DNA from: Epicoccum nigrum
Lineage: Eukaryota > Ascomycota > Dothideomycetes > Pleosporales > Didymellaceae
Assembly: GCA_002116315.1 (NCBI GenBank)
Contig: KZ107847.1
Span: forward strand, 124,001-188,000
Direction: 5' to 3'
Length of the DNA: 64,000 bases
Shown here: piece by piece, positions 53,086-64,000 of the stretch
Position numbering within the stretch: the first letter of the stretch is position 1
Layout: each line of letters begins with the position of its first letter
The notes under the pieces: model-generated
Told to the model about the DNA's origin: nothing
The model's database searches: none
The model's input: only the letters and a program-made list of their open reading frames with translations
Position numbers and translations under genes: made by a program

Positions 53086-53781
53086 ATGACTTCAACCGCA
53101 CCCACAAACATCACTGTGCCTCAAGTCGCCATTACTACAGACCATGAGGCCCTTTTCAGAGCCATTAACGCCTACGTTCACTCCTACATGTCGCAATACG
53201 ACAATTCCCACGATTACCAGCACATCCTTCGCGTTCTATCCAACGCCAACTCCATCCTGAAGGCCGAGACGGAGACGAAGCCAGCGATCTCCTACGACAC
53301 TACCGCTCTCTTCCTCGCCGCGCTGCTTCACGACGTTGGAGACCATAAATACGCGAAACCCGGCGAAGACGTTGAGAACCAGGTCCGCACTATACTACTC
53401 GACCACGGCGCCAGCTCTGGCCTCGCCGCCAGAGTACAGACGGTTGTCAAACACGTCAGTTACACCAACGAAGTACGGAACCCGCAGTCCGTCGTCAACG
53501 TGCTCTCGCAGTACCCCGAGCTTGCAATTGTACAGGATGCTGATCGACTCGACGCTATCGGTGCGGTGGGAATAGGACGCTGTCTCTCGTTTGGAGCGGC
53601 TAAATTTCCAGACCAGCCTATGGGGCGCGCAATCGATCATTTCGAGGAGAAGCTGTACAAGCTGGAGGGTATGATGAAGACGGAAAGTGGCCAGAAGATG
53701 GCGAAGAGGCGTACGCATGTGCTGAGGGCATTTGCAGAGGAGTGGAAGGAGGAGGTGGGGCTGAGTTTTCAGTTGAGCTGA
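53086..53781 (+). CDS. HD-domain phosphohydrolase
   Basis: Single exon, 231 residues, a usual length for the compact YedJ-like HD family. Metal ligands are visible: His42 in SHDYQHILRV, His82-Asp83 in LAALLHDVGDHK, and the distal Asp in IVQDADRLDAIGAVGIGR. A helical tail follows (MAKRRTHVLRAFAEEWKEEV). Substrates of this group are phosphate esters or nucleotides, but the precise one is unknown. No signal peptide, so cytosolic. Convergent with SET2 (319 bp between stops). Confidence 0.9.
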   Translation: MTSTAPTNITVPQVAITTDHEALFRAINAYVHSYMSQYDNSHDYQHILRVLSNANSILKAETETKPAISYDTTALFLAALLHDVGDHKYAKPGEDVENQVRTILLDHGASSGLAARVQTVVKHVSYTNEVRNPQSVVNVLSQYPELAIVQDADRLDAIGAVGIGRCLSFGAAKFPDQPMGRAIDHFEEKLYKLEGMMKTESGQKMAKRRTHVLRAFAEEWKEEVGLSFQLS

Positions 53782-54100
53782 GATATTGCAGGAACTATGT
53801 GTCTGGTATTTCCTAGTGGTCATGGTGCTGGAAGGTGGAATTAGTGAGCAGGATCTGGGTTCATGTATTGGTTGGATCACTGAGACGCTCCACGATATCC
53901 ATAACGCTTCGTATCTTCTTTAAGCAAACGCCACGTCGAATTTCAATAGAATTCAAAATCGGTTCCAGTTCTACGTACAGTGCAGATAGCAGGCGCATCA
54001 CCGAAGTTAGAGAGGACGGGCATATATGGGCGACTGCTTGATGATTAAAGATCCGTAAAGATATAGTGAAGAAGCTAGAACACCAATACCAACCTAGCAC
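53782..54100. other. Convergent 3' region
   Basis: 319 bp between the HD-gene and SET2 stop codons; AT-rich near 54040-54115, nothing else seen. Confidence 0.6.
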
Positions 54101-57027
54101 CTAATGTAAATTACTACTGCCATTTCTTTTCTCCTCACCTGCACCATTGGTAGGCGGGGTTGCCAGCTGCGTCAGGCTTGGTCGCTCACTTGCTCGTAGT
54201 GGTAGCTTGCCGGTGGAAGGTGTACCGTCCCTAGACAACTCCATCGAACCATCATCCATGGGTGTGGGATCAGCACTTTCCGCGTCCATGCGCATGTCAC
54301 TCGCTGGCGGCGGGGGCGGGGGCGGAGGTACTGGTGGCTCATCTTTCCTCGAACGCATGTTGCGAGGTGAGTCACCCGTCTCGCTCTCTCGCTTACGCTT
54401 CAGCTCCGAGGATGAATCGCTGGGGGAGATATCATTGGCAGCTGTCGGCCGAGGCGTATTCCCCAAGTCGATTTGGGGCGTATCCGGTGTGGCAGTGTTG
54501 TCCTCCTGCACTGCATCTCCACGAGCTGCTCTCCCCTTTTCTCGTTCTTCTTTCTTTTTAACTGCCTTGTCCAGGAAATCCTTCACGTACGTCTTAATCG
54601 TTTTCTCGTGCTTTGAACTGATCTTTGCAGCCGGGTCCTTAACACGTCCAGACTTGAAGTCTCCCCTCACAAGCTTCTTTGCTACCTCTTTCGACAAACG
54701 TTTCAAGTCATCCTTCTCGAGCTTCTTACGATAATGAGCTGCGACAGCCATAACATGTGGAGAGAGCTGACTCGGTTAGCAACTTGCACAAGCTCTTCGA
54801 AAACGTGAACCCACAGTGGCCTCATATATCCTCTCTTGCTTCTCTTGAGGAAGACTGCGCCACTTCTCGCTTTTGTGTTTGCTATCGTCTGCCTCGTCGA
54901 TGGTAGGTTGCGGCGTTGTGGAGGCCGATGGTACGGTTGGTGTGACATTCGATGTGATGCTGGAGATGATGTCCTGCAGGAGTTGCGTGTCCGTCTTAGA
55001 TTTCGATGGTGGTGGTGGGGGTTGGTTTGCTGGCATCGTAGGTCGTTGCCATTGCGTGATACCTGATGAGTTGTAGTAGTAAGTGGATCCGTTGTCCGAT
55101 GTTGCCTGAAACCAGCCGGGCGGAAGTGTAGTGAATGGTCGTGGTCGCGCGGTGGGACGCGGACCTTGAAAGAAACCACTGGCGGGGCCTCTTGGTGCAT
55201 TGATCACTCGGGGTCCAGAAGGAGCGTTCAGGTTGGCGGGACCTTTTGGCGCAGTCGAGAGGGATGGCGACTTTGATCTCGATCGCGATCGTTCTCGTCC
55301 TCTCTCGCGACGCTCAAAGTGATTTTCCGTCCGGACAGGCGTGCTTGCGTTCGGATCTCTCTTCATACGTGGAATGCGGTAAGCAACCTCCAACTTGCTC
55401 CACGCTGTCAGTAGTTCATCTGCCGATTCCTGCACGCGTTCGTCGCCGCAACTCTTAAGCTTTTCCACAGTCTCCTCAATCTTCGAATCCTGAATTTTGT
55501 TCCGTGTGATTCGCGGTAGCTTGTGTAGGATATCCAAAACTTGCTTGACAACGTTAAAATCGTCCATCCATGTCGCCAGAGTCTTCTTCAAAGTTTCGTA
55601 GCCGTGCATGCGAATTATCCGATGGCCGACCTTTTCGTTGTCACTTTGCTGTACACGGCTGAGAAGTTTGACGGCAATCCATTTCTCTGTGCACTGTCGC
55701 AGAGCGGCCATGACCTTCGGCACACCATCATCTTCAAGCGATCGCGGTTGCAAATCGCTGACATATTCTTCATCATCTTCGCTGGCTTTCTTTTTGCGTG
55801 GCTTCTTGGTGTGAACCGCTGTGTCCCAACCGTCGCCGTCATCAATACCCAGGGCTTCGATCGTCGCATGCGAGAGCTTTGTGGCATTATCGGACTGAGT
55901 CTTGCCCCCGATAAAACCAGAACAGTTGGGCTCGCCACAGTAACAAGGCTGAGGGTCTGCGCCATAGCGATCAACGTTGTAATTGAACACCAACTCCTCG
56001 CCTGCCTTGACCTTGCGCTCAGCAAAGATGCCCATACGCAGCTTGTCTCCAACCACCCACTTGTCCACAAAACAATTGGGGTTGCAGGAATGGTTGCAGA
56101 ATCTTCCGAGGTTGCCCTTCTTTGTTGCGTCCACGAATTCGCCCTTGGTTAGGGACATGAAGTAAAAGTGTTTGATACCCTCCTGGTCGTACTGTATCAT
56201 GCGGCGACGAAATGTCCGCTCATCGATGACTTCGCCTATGTACTCGAAGATGAAGTCTCCTGGCGAGAGGTCCTTGTTCGCTCGCAGTCCAAAGCCCTTC
56301 TTGTCTGTTTTGATTACGGCAACATTGGCGTACTGCTTGCGCAAGAACCTCTGATTCTGACATTTTCGGCCGCAACTGCAGTCACCCACACATTCCATCT
56401 TGGTGGCTCGGTTGATACAGTCGGAATCCTCGCCACAGGCATTGTTGCGTTTCGCAACGGGGTCTAATAATCGTCGGTTAGCAGCTTGTCAAAGGGCTGT
56501 GATGAGAACAATGCATGCATACCCCACTCTTCGCTACAGTCGCATTCCAAGGCTGGATCGGTGGTGCCAATGTACTTGTTGGCGTATGTGCACTCGGGGA
56601 GGACAACAAACGTCTCCTTGGCTGCCGCGGTGGAGTCTGGCAGATCAAGATACAGCGGTGGGGGGCGTGAGACGACCTTCTGAGTGGCGCTGCGCGAGAG
56701 CTTGAGGGCTCTACCTCCTGGCCCGGGCTCCATCTTCAGCACGATCTCTCCGCCAACAAACTCTTCTCTGGTGCTGTCGGCCGGCGATGAGGCTTCCGAG
56801 TCGTGCTTGGACATGGGCGAACGGGACTTTGAGTGGGACGACTTGAGACGCGGCGGGATGGCGGAGGGCGTTTGGGGGTCGGCGTCTTCTGCCTTTACCT
56901 GGACGCCAACACCAGCGCCAACGCTCTCAGCCGCGCCGCGGGTCGCACCTTCTTCCAGCTTCATATCGCGCAACTCCGGCTCGAGCGGCAGTCGAGCCGA
57001 CTTGTGCTCGCTTTCGCTGTCAGACAT
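54101..57027 (-). CDS. SET2: Histone H3 lysine-36 methyltransferase Set2
   Basis: Exons 57027-56523, 56463-54815 and 54766-54101, giving 939 residues. Order: disordered head; AWS domain about 158-215 (ECDCSEEW joined over intron 1 to DPVAKRNNACGEDSDC); SET domain with NHSCNPNC at about 292-299 and VFNYNVDRYG; post-SET CYCGEPNCSGFIG near 342; WW domain 615-643 (LPPGWFQATSDNGSTYYYN); SRI domain from about 700 across intron 2 (YEAT/LSPHVMAVAAHYRKKL). The SRI domain binds the phosphorylated RNA polymerase II tail, so methylation follows transcription. Both introns have TGCTAAC branch sites. A stretch of nine prolines lies in the C-terminal tail. Two of the plus-strand frames here are antisense shadows. 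Confidence 0.97.
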
Positions 57028-58165
57028 GACGGGCGACCGTGGGTGCGTGGAGCGCGGTGGCTGCGCGTTGTGTGGAAGAGTGAGGAGTTCTGGTCGTAGA
57101 AAATCAAGCGCTAGTGCTTCTGCGACCCAAGAGCAAGTATGCGCCCTTCTCTTTTACTGCATAGCACCCTGCGCGAGCAAAAGCAACCAGGGACGCGCCG
57201 ACGCTGTTCTCCTGCTGGGCGAGACTTGTCCGGCAGGTGCGTTTGGCAACTGAGTGGGCTTCCGACCGAATGGGCGATGGCAAAATCCTGCCTCGGTCTT
57301 GTCTTTCGCGGGGCGCGTGTCCAAGCTGATGAGGTCCTCCTATGCTCTGCTGCATTCGGATTGCATGTCGCGCGCGACAGCAGGGGCAGTGGACGGGAGG
57401 CGTCTGCGGTGCGGCTTGGAAGGAGGTGCTGCCGACATGAAGGTGCGCGATTCGCCTTACTCCATCGATGCTCGACGCGCGGTGGGCTCTTTGTGTTGGC
57501 TCTTAGTGGAACGTGTCCAGCAATCGTTCGCAGCAAAGCGGTGCTTCTGTTGCTTTCCCTAATGCCCGCTGCGTAGACAGGGCCGCCGAGTTTTACGCAA
57601 TGGCAGTGCCAGAAGTGCCCGTTGAAGGTGCTGTTCGCGGTCGCCCTAATCCGGTTAAAGCCGAGGCGCTCTTTCCGGTCGCCGGGCCCTGATACTCTAT
57701 CTTCAACGCGCAGTGCTACACGCTCCAGCCTGACCTTTCTGTCTGTACGGCAAGCAGGCGAGGGACTTTGTGGCAGAAAGATGCTATGATATAGTCGTCT
57801 CTGACTCCTCAGCTGATCAACATGTTGGTTGGGGGTGTGGATACTATGGCTCATGACTTTCTAGAAGACGGGTACACGATCCTGATCAAAGCCAATGATT
57901 GCAGAAGACTTCTACAAATAAGGTGTGATGCTTCGACTAGGACGTTGTCTTTAGCCTCTAGAAACTCTCTGATCTCAAGACTGAGAGTCACACATAGGCC
58001 GCATCGATGTGGGAAGCTCGTGTTGCCGAGGAAGAGCCTATGCATATAGATGCGCTGATTCACGAAGCGATACTGACGGATCCTTGTTAATCGTTCTAAA
58101 TAAAGAGTTGCGGGGACTGTTTTTGTATGAAATCTGTGAGAAACAGCCATGATGATAGTTTCTTG

Positions 58166-58382
58166 TATTGCACCTTCAGCTCCGAGCGGACACTGGCATA
58201 AAGTAAGAATGGCGAAAGCTAGCCTTTTGATTCGAGCGCTTTAGTCTGATTGGCGAGTCCTGGATAACGGAAACATCTCTAGGATGGCGAAGCATCTCAT
58301 TGGCCGCGTCTTCATCTTGCCTTTTCTGAATCGAATCCTTCAGAAGTGCAGCGTGTCTGCTTGGAGCTGGTAGAGTGCAGTA
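58166..58382. mobile_element. MITE copy 3 (rearranged, both ends of left type)
   Basis: 217 bp between TA dinucleotides. The left end has GCACCTTCAGCTCCGAGCGG, and the right end in reverse complement CACTCTACCAGCTCCAAGC followed by TTCGATTCAGAAAAGG, matching the left-side interior of copies 1 and 2. The copy therefore looks like a fold-back derivative with two left ends; the centre is unrelated to the other copies. Confidence 0.65.
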
Positions 58383-59423
58383 AGACTTGTGAACCAGTCG
58401 AAGCAGTCGAATGACAAGACGAATGTCTAATTCAAGCGGTGATTGAAGCCGTCTCCATTGTATATGCAAGGCATTACCAGTGGCATCACTCTGGTGTCAT
58501 GTTCCTAGTTGAACACTTGCCCCAAGTGGTGCATGTCTTGCCTCCTCCGGACGATACAGGCCAACATGGTGCTCCACGTTATATAGGTCACCGTAGGCAA
58601 TTACTTGCACGTTCTTTTTCCATGTACAAGAATGAACTACCTGTCATCGAAACCGAGAGCTTTATCTATCAAAAACAAGAGCGTTGTCCAAAGCTGATGT
58701 GCAGGATCACGAGGTCGTCTGAACATCACCTTCGCCTCGCTTATTCGGCGTCCAATGTCACCAGCACTAGTATATCGCAACAACGCGCACTTTGACGACT
58801 TCAACCGAGACAATAGATGCAAGATGCCGAGGCCACGCAGTCAGCGTCCTACCACCCTGCCAAGCAAAGAGACGGAATGAGCGGGCGTCGTGAGTGCCGT
58901 CACCGCCTAGGGTGGCCGATACACAATCGTGTCCGACCGCCGAGGACCCGCGTTCCTGCAGTGTCTCCGCATCGCACCTGCCCAAAAGGTATGGAGCCGG
59001 TCTCCTTGGCAAAAATAAGCTTGCCTCTTCTCTCTCAACTCCGCGAGCAGAATCCTTCCAATTGCGCGATTCGATCTCTTAATGGGCTCGCAATCGCTTG
59101 CCACTATCACGCACGCCCAGGAACGCCCAGGGAGCCTACTGCGAAGAAGCAGGCATTGGCGGGGCTTGAGCTCATGAGCTTCTTGATCGAGCATCGAGAG
59201 TGGAGCCACTGGCGAATGATAAAAGATGACCGTTGATGGGTCGCTTGGCGGGCGGGGACATGGTTGAGAACGTACACGATTGCATGCACTCACAGCGAAC
59301 CCGGATGCTGGAAATGAGCCCGCAGCTTGTTGTGCAAGGAGAGGAGGTTGGCCATGCAACCGGCACGCGGGAGCAGGGTTACGCAGATATGTCAGGGCGA
59401 GTGGTGCGAAGAACAAGAAGAAG

Positions 59424-59429
59424 TATAAA
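59424..59429 (+). promoter_or_regulatory. TATA box of the M28 peptidase gene
   Basis: TATAAA in AAGTATAAAGG, 88 bp upstream of the start codon. Confidence 0.5.
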
Positions 59430-59516
59430 GGTGGAGTTCTGCTCGTCCTTAGCGATTGCACAGCCGCTTGTTGGTCTCTACTATCTCGTCGTTAGGAAGA
59501 TAAGATCATTGTCAAA

Positions 59517-61096
59517 ATGAAGGTCACAATTGCGCTGGCTGCGCTCGCCGCTGCCGCATCGGCGACTGCGGAACTCGGAGGGCGTCAAGCTGGACACAAT
59601 GACAAGCCCTGCAAGAAGAGGCCCGATGTTACTTCAGTAAGATATTTCACCGCTATGGATGTGCTGTTATGCTTATTACCACACAGAGGAAGCTTGAAGC
59701 CGACATCACCTCGAAAAAGCTGCTGAGGGGCGCCCAGCAGCTTCAGGACTTTGCCTACAGTTACCCAGACCGTAACAGGATCATGGGTGGCAAGGCACAC
59801 AACGATACCGTCAACTGGTTGAAGAAGGAGCTCGAGGCCACCGCCTACTACGACGTTACCCTGCAGCCCTTCTCTAACTATGTCATGCTGAACGGAACGA
59901 TCAACAGCTTTACTGTTGGCGGTAAAACTGTCAACGCCACTCTTTTCGAGTATTCCAACTCCACTACCGGCCTGGTTACTGCACCCCTCGTAGTGGTCAG
60001 CAATCTTGGTTGTGAGGCTTCCGACTACCCAACCAACCTGGCCGGAAACATCGCGCTCATCTCTCGCGGCAGCTGTGACTTTGGGTTGAAGTCTGCTTTT
60101 GCGGGCGGTGCCGGTGCCATTGGCGCTGTGATCTACAACAACGTCCCTGGTACTGTTTCAGCTACTCTTGGTCCCCCACCGCGTGCTGAGGGTCCATATG
60201 TTGCGACGGTTGGTGTTTCCCAGGCGGAGGGACAGGCCTACATCGCTCAGATCCAGGGTGGCGCCAATGTCACTGCATCCTTGGACGTCCTGACTACTGT
60301 CGAGATCATCACCACCAACAACGTACTGGCTACAAGCAAGTGTGGCGATAAGAACAATCAGCTTGCCCTTGGTGCCCACACCGACTCCGTTGGGGCAGGA
60401 CCAGGTATCAATGATGATGGCTCGGGCACAGTTGGCATCTTGAACGTTGCAAAGGCGCTAGCCAAGTACAATGTCAAGAATGCTGTTACATTTGGCTTCT
60501 GGTCAGGGGAGGAGTCAGGTCTTCTCGGCTCGACATACTTCGTGGAAAGCCTAACTCCTGCGGAGTCGCTCAAGATCCGAGCCTACCTCAACTTCGATAT
60601 GATCGCTTCTCCCAACTACGTTCACCAGATCTACGATGGTGACGGTAGCGCTTACGGACTCACTGGGCCCTCTGGCAGCGACAGCATTGAGGCGTTCTTC
60701 GAGAAGTACTTCACCCGTGTTGGCGTACCATACAACGCCACTGAATTTAACGGTCGCTCTGACTATGGTCCCTTCCTTGATGCCAACATCCCTGCTGGAG
60801 GTACCACGACCGGTGCGGACGAAGTCAAAACCGAGGAGGAGCAGAAGATCTGGGGCGGCAAGGCCAACGAAATCTTGGACCAGAACTACCACCAGGCTGG
60901 TGACACCGTTGACAACCTTGATCAGGAGGCTTGGCTGTTGCACGCTCGTGGTATCGCTGCTGCTGTCGCCAAGTACGCTACTTCATGGGAGGGATTCCCA
61001 GCTCGCACCCCTGTTGGAAACACAACCACAAAGAGGAGTGTATCTGAGGTTCGCAAGACTGTCGCTGGTCACACACGTTCCCTCAAGCTATACTGA
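59517..61096 (+). CDS. M28 aminopeptidase with PA domain (aminopeptidase Y / Lap2 type)
   Basis: Exons 59517-59636 and 59687-61096, giving 509 residues. A signal peptide covers about residues 1-18 (ITALAALAAAASATA-like). A PA domain lies in the first half (APLVVVSNLGCEASDYP, ISRGSCDFGLKSAFAGGAGA). The M28 metal ligands are visible: His/Asp in LGAHTDSV, Asp in NDDGSG, Glu-Glu in SGEESGLLGS, Asp in LNFDMIASPNY, and His in QNYHQAGDT. Yeast Ape3 is vacuolar; several fungal relatives are secreted, so the location is open. Many NxT/S sequons. The TATA box is 88 bp upstream, and the GTAAGA...CACAG intron is in phase 0. Ends ARTPVGNTTTKR... in a basic tail. Confidence 0.93.
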
Positions 61097-63892
61097 GCCT
61101 CAGTCTATAATATAGATTCATATTAGCAATGAACCTACAGCTCATTGCCTTTACCTTCGTTTGTGCCATTAAATGGGTCTGACTCCGTCTTTGACATGAT
61201 CGCTGTACTCGTAGTTTTGTGTCTGCATACGTTTTGTGTGGGCTTGTGAAAACCTTTGCCTTGTGTGGCTTAAAATAATTCCTTGCCTAAACAGTGCTTT
61301 AATTCTACCTCTATCACTTCTCTTCTTATACAACTTCACTCATGGTGAGTAACAGCACTTTGCCACGGCCGACCGCACGCCGACCGCATTGCGATAATGG
61401 TTCTGGTCGGAATGCTGCAGACATAGTTAGGAGGTATTAGACAATTAAATACAGGCCTAAGTTAGCTACAATCTCAAGTAGCTGCTTTATCTTCCTACCT
61501 TTTCTGAATTGTATCCCCCAAAAGCACCGTGTCCACTCGGAGCAGGGCAATGTCAGCATGCTTCAAACCGCCTTCGTGATCAGTCTCATACAATGATTCA
61601 TCCTAGCCTGGCGTCCAATCGAACTGACATGATCGACGATTCTTTATTTTTGGGTGTCCCTTAAGCCTTCCTGTCTGCCTCAACAGCATCAACAGTCATC
61701 ACCTGTTGACAAGCAGGATCAAGGTTTGCGCCTTCAGTGAGACTTGCCACGTTCGCTCGCTTGTCCGCCAGCGCACGTTGCGGGCGTTTGCTATGCGCTG
61801 TCATGGGCAATTGACACTTCTCAAAGCATGCCCCGCAACAGCGCGGGTCGCTGCAGATCAAAATGCGAGACGAGTTTAACATGGAAGTACAAGCCTTGCT
61901 TTTTCCCCCTTGCACAGACGTTCATTGTTTCTCACCCGGGTTGCCTTTTCAACGTAATGTTCTCGTGACCAAGCATCTCCTATCATTTTTGCTTGCATCA
62001 TTCTGCCGAGTTTCGACACTGACGGATAGGCATATGCCTTTGAAAACATGCGCATTACGAGACACACCGTCTACATGGATGGAGCTGTGATAGCCGTGAT
62101 CCCACATTCTCATGCTCTTCAAGCATCAGCTCCTCCCAACCTGGTGGGTAGTGGTGCATTCAAGCGCCAGTCAAGAACAATTCTCGTGCTGGCGGCAGTC
62201 GAATTGCAAGTGCGGGGAATCAGAGGCTGGTCCCTAGAACTAAAACGCAGCGGGCAGGACCTAGCGCGGTCTGTTTTGAGATAGCGGTGTAGGATTGCAG
62301 ACGCGGTTCCTAGCCTAACCACGTCTGCCATGAATTGCGCAAGAATGGGACGGGCCTACGCCTATTTGTCTACAAGACTGAGAAGAAGGAACTGCTTCGT
62401 GAAGAAATCATCAGAGCATTGTCGGAATGCACTCGGTCTGCTGAGCGTACGGACAAAGGCGTAAAGCAGTCCACTTGGCAGGCGGTTGTGGGCCTCGTGG
62501 GCGTGATGTTACACCACTTGTGGAAAGTGATGCTGCTAGAGGTCCTCGGGGATGCAGGATCAACAGACATACCTGGACTTCGGGACCTTTTTCCGAAACA
62601 TATTGTGCACACAGTGCAGTTGACGTGCTGAGTCCATGTTGACTGTGCCCGCTGGTTCCTCTCGTGGGGTGGATATGGGTTCAGCAGAACGTGAGGGGAG
62701 CTACCGCTAAAGTACCTTGTACAGTGGGCAGCGTGACCGTATGTGGTTCCGTGGGTACTTACCATATCGGCGTGTGGAACGAGCAAGCTGCCCCGCTGCT
62801 CGCTCTCCGGCCGTGGAAATGAACTGTACCTAGTGCTGCTTCTCCCTTGCGCTCCAGTCACAGCCAGTCGAGAACTCGAGCTGATTGGTCCAAGCTGTGT
62901 GACGATGGATTGGAGCTGCTGCTAAATGACGTGTGAGCCTTGCCGAAGCAGTGCTCGAGATTCCTGGAGCGGCCCAGAGGGCTGAACAAGTGCCTGTCAC
63001 CTTGTCAAGGCGGCTTCAGCACCACGGTTGCCGCGCAAATCGGGCAGCCAGTGGGTCCCATGGAACAGTAGTCCCTCTGCTGGTGGGCCGAGGCAGGAGG
63101 CGCTGCGCTCTGGAGGCCGACCAGCTGCGATGCAGTGTCGAAAGAATGAAGAATGAGCAAGGCGGGAGGATTACATTCAAGTGCACAGTAGAACAGCGTG
63201 ATGGCGAGCAAGTGCATGTGCGTCTCTGACCGGGGCGCGGGGTCGTCATCACGTATGTACATATCACATATGTAGTATCTACTCTATATGCGGATTCCCG
63301 AGCAGGGCTCCGTAGCGCGCATGTATGGTGCCTTGTGCCTTTCCTTTCCAGAGCGCTCAGGGTCCACGGTGCCGTTGCCGTTGCCTTTTGAACGGCAGGC
63401 CGCTCTTTCCTCCCAAACCACACGAGCTTGTACGATACTCGAGGACTGGCAAGCAGTGCAACTTGCAACTCGATATTTGCTTCCGTCGGTCCCTTCCTCT
63501 TGCCGCGCATACGAACTTCAAAGGCACAAAGGCCCCGGTTTTGGCTGGTCTGGCGCATAGATCAGGCCTCACCCCGTGCCACGAGGATACAACCATCTGA
63601 GCCCTCTCACCACCAACGTCTGCCAGGCCGACGATAGCTCTCATTCGCGTCCATTTTTTTTGAAGGCCACCGAGGGCACCGGTCCTGTGTACGAGTACGA
63701 GTTCGAGTAGCTTGCCTGTGTACGTCCGGCCCCTGTCCGCCGCCGGACACGCTGCTGTGTGCGCTGTGCTGGAGGGCAGGTGCACCTTGCGCAGCTGCAG
63801 CACCCCTCCCTCACCGCCCCCAACCCCACACTCGTGATGATGATGCACGAGACGGAGGTGCTGACCATGGTGCAGTGTATTTCTAGTTGAAA
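61097..63892. other. 2.8-kb interval with one MITE, no gene
   Basis: AT-rich 3' region of the M28 gene, then MITE copy 2, then about 2.3 kb without recognisable gene. Frames at 62335-62631, 62370-62861 and 63016-63558 lack domains, and several open only at non-ATG codons. Confidence 0.55.
61350..61556. mobile_element. MITE copy 2 (inverted relative to copy 1)
   Basis: About 207 bp. Read on the minus strand it aligns nearly end to end with copy 1: GCTCCGAGTGGAC, TTCAGAAAAGGTAGGAAG, CTAATACCTCCTA, GCAATGCGGTCGGCG. The right end here (plus left) is ACAGCACTTTGCC after TA. It carries a duplicated GCCGACCGCA block. The other terminus is more diverged. Confidence 0.75.
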
Positions 63893-64000
63893 ATGGCCTT
63901 TTCCACCGGCATTGGCGACCGCAGCGGCCTTCGCTCCCCCCGCGAGGAGCAGTCGTCGTTCGCTGGCCTCGGCCTCACTTCTCCGCTGCGCAGCACCTTT
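63893..64000 (+). CDS. 5' end of an unidentified gene (cut by window edge)
   Basis: ATG at 63893 (context GAAAATGG) opens a frame to the window end, 36 codons: MAFSTGIGDRSGLRSPREEQ followed by Gly/Leu/Ser text. The Ser/Arg/Pro-rich start suggests a disordered N-terminus. Preceding bases lack stop-free continuity, so this looks like a true start. Function cannot be told from 36 residues. Confidence 0.5.
   Translation, partial: MAFSTGIGDRSGLRSPREEQSSFAGLGLTSPLRSTF

Larger units (their letters stand above)
57028..59516. other. 2.5-kb interval with one MITE, no gene
   Basis: Upstream of both divergent neighbours. A 247-codon minus frame (57111-57854) and a 145-codon plus frame (57139-57576) overlap antisense in GC-rich DNA and show no domain. 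MITE copy 3 is at 58166-58382. The last 100 bp holds the M28 promoter. Confidence 0.55.

Noticed and set aside
54147..54734. 195-codon plus-strand frame
   Set aside because: Antisense shadow of the SET2 last exon.
57111..57854. 247-codon minus-strand frame upstream of SET2
   Set aside because: No convincing ATG start, Arg/Ser-rich random-like text, and an equally long frame antisense to it; GC-rich DNA explains both.
62335..63848. Frames of 90-180 codons near the right edge
   Set aside because: Several open at TTG/CTG/GTG only, overlap antisense, and show no family resemblance.
1..64000. CRISPR arrays, bacterial operons, phage or viral genes
   Set aside because: Spliced eukaryotic genes throughout; no regularly spaced direct repeats and no viral hallmark proteins seen.

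Overview
The window reads as nuclear DNA of a filamentous ascomycete (Pezizomycotina, most likely Dothideomycetes/Pleosporales; the class is inferred from gene content, not proven). Genes are dense and on both strands. Coding regions are split by short GT-AG introns, mostly 45-100 nt, often with a GCTAAC-like branch site shortly before the acceptor. The products are eukaryotic housekeeping proteins plus fungal families: Zn2Cys6 regulator, MFS transporters, GH17 glucanase, But2 domain, M43 and M28 secreted peptidases. I see no gene cluster for a secondary metabolite, no virus, no CRISPR array and no intact transposase.

Layout. 1-7.1 kb: NAA35 5' part (NatC subunit, runs off the left edge), ATP15, proteasome alpha6 PRE5, the convergent pair VPS55/VPS68, LOC1, and an alpha/beta hydrolase of the EHT1/EEB1 type. 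7.5-14.3 kb: MAU2/SCC4 cohesin loader with a long Gln-rich head, a fold-back repeat, and COG1. 14.5-23.4 kb: a PHO4/NUC-1-like bHLH factor with CACGTG boxes upstream, an MFS transporter, CWC21 back to back with CDC123, and an F-box-like protein. 23.7-31 kb: a Zn2Cys6 factor, a MITE, a conserved small protein and a DHA1-type MFS transporter. 31.5-38.3 kb: QCR10, proteasome alpha5 PUP2, a C11orf54-like metalloprotein, and a GH17 glucanase followed by a But2-domain exon that may be fused to it. 38.4-45.3 kb: an intron-containing tRNA-Asn, a small membrane protein, an M43 metalloprotease, a CDC50/LEM3 flippase subunit and a SWIRM protein. 48.2-57 kb: a SWIM-finger protein, RPN8, PEX16, an HD-domain hydrolase and SET2. 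59.5-61.1 kb: an M28 aminopeptidase. A new gene starts at 63893 and leaves the window.

Themes. Three proteasome genes (alpha6, alpha5, RPN8) are scattered here. Protein traffic is also well represented (VPS55, VPS68, COG1, CDC50, PEX16). VPS55 and VPS68 encode partners of one endosomal complex and lie tail to tail. Non-coding DNA is concentrated in four stretches of about 2.2-2.9 kb (25.6-27.8, 45.3-48.2, 57.0-59.5, 61.1-63.9 kb). Three of these hold copies of one TA-flanked MITE family.

Exon boundaries were placed by eye from reading frame, splice signals and family similarity; starts are ATG codons unless stated. No search or alignment was run.
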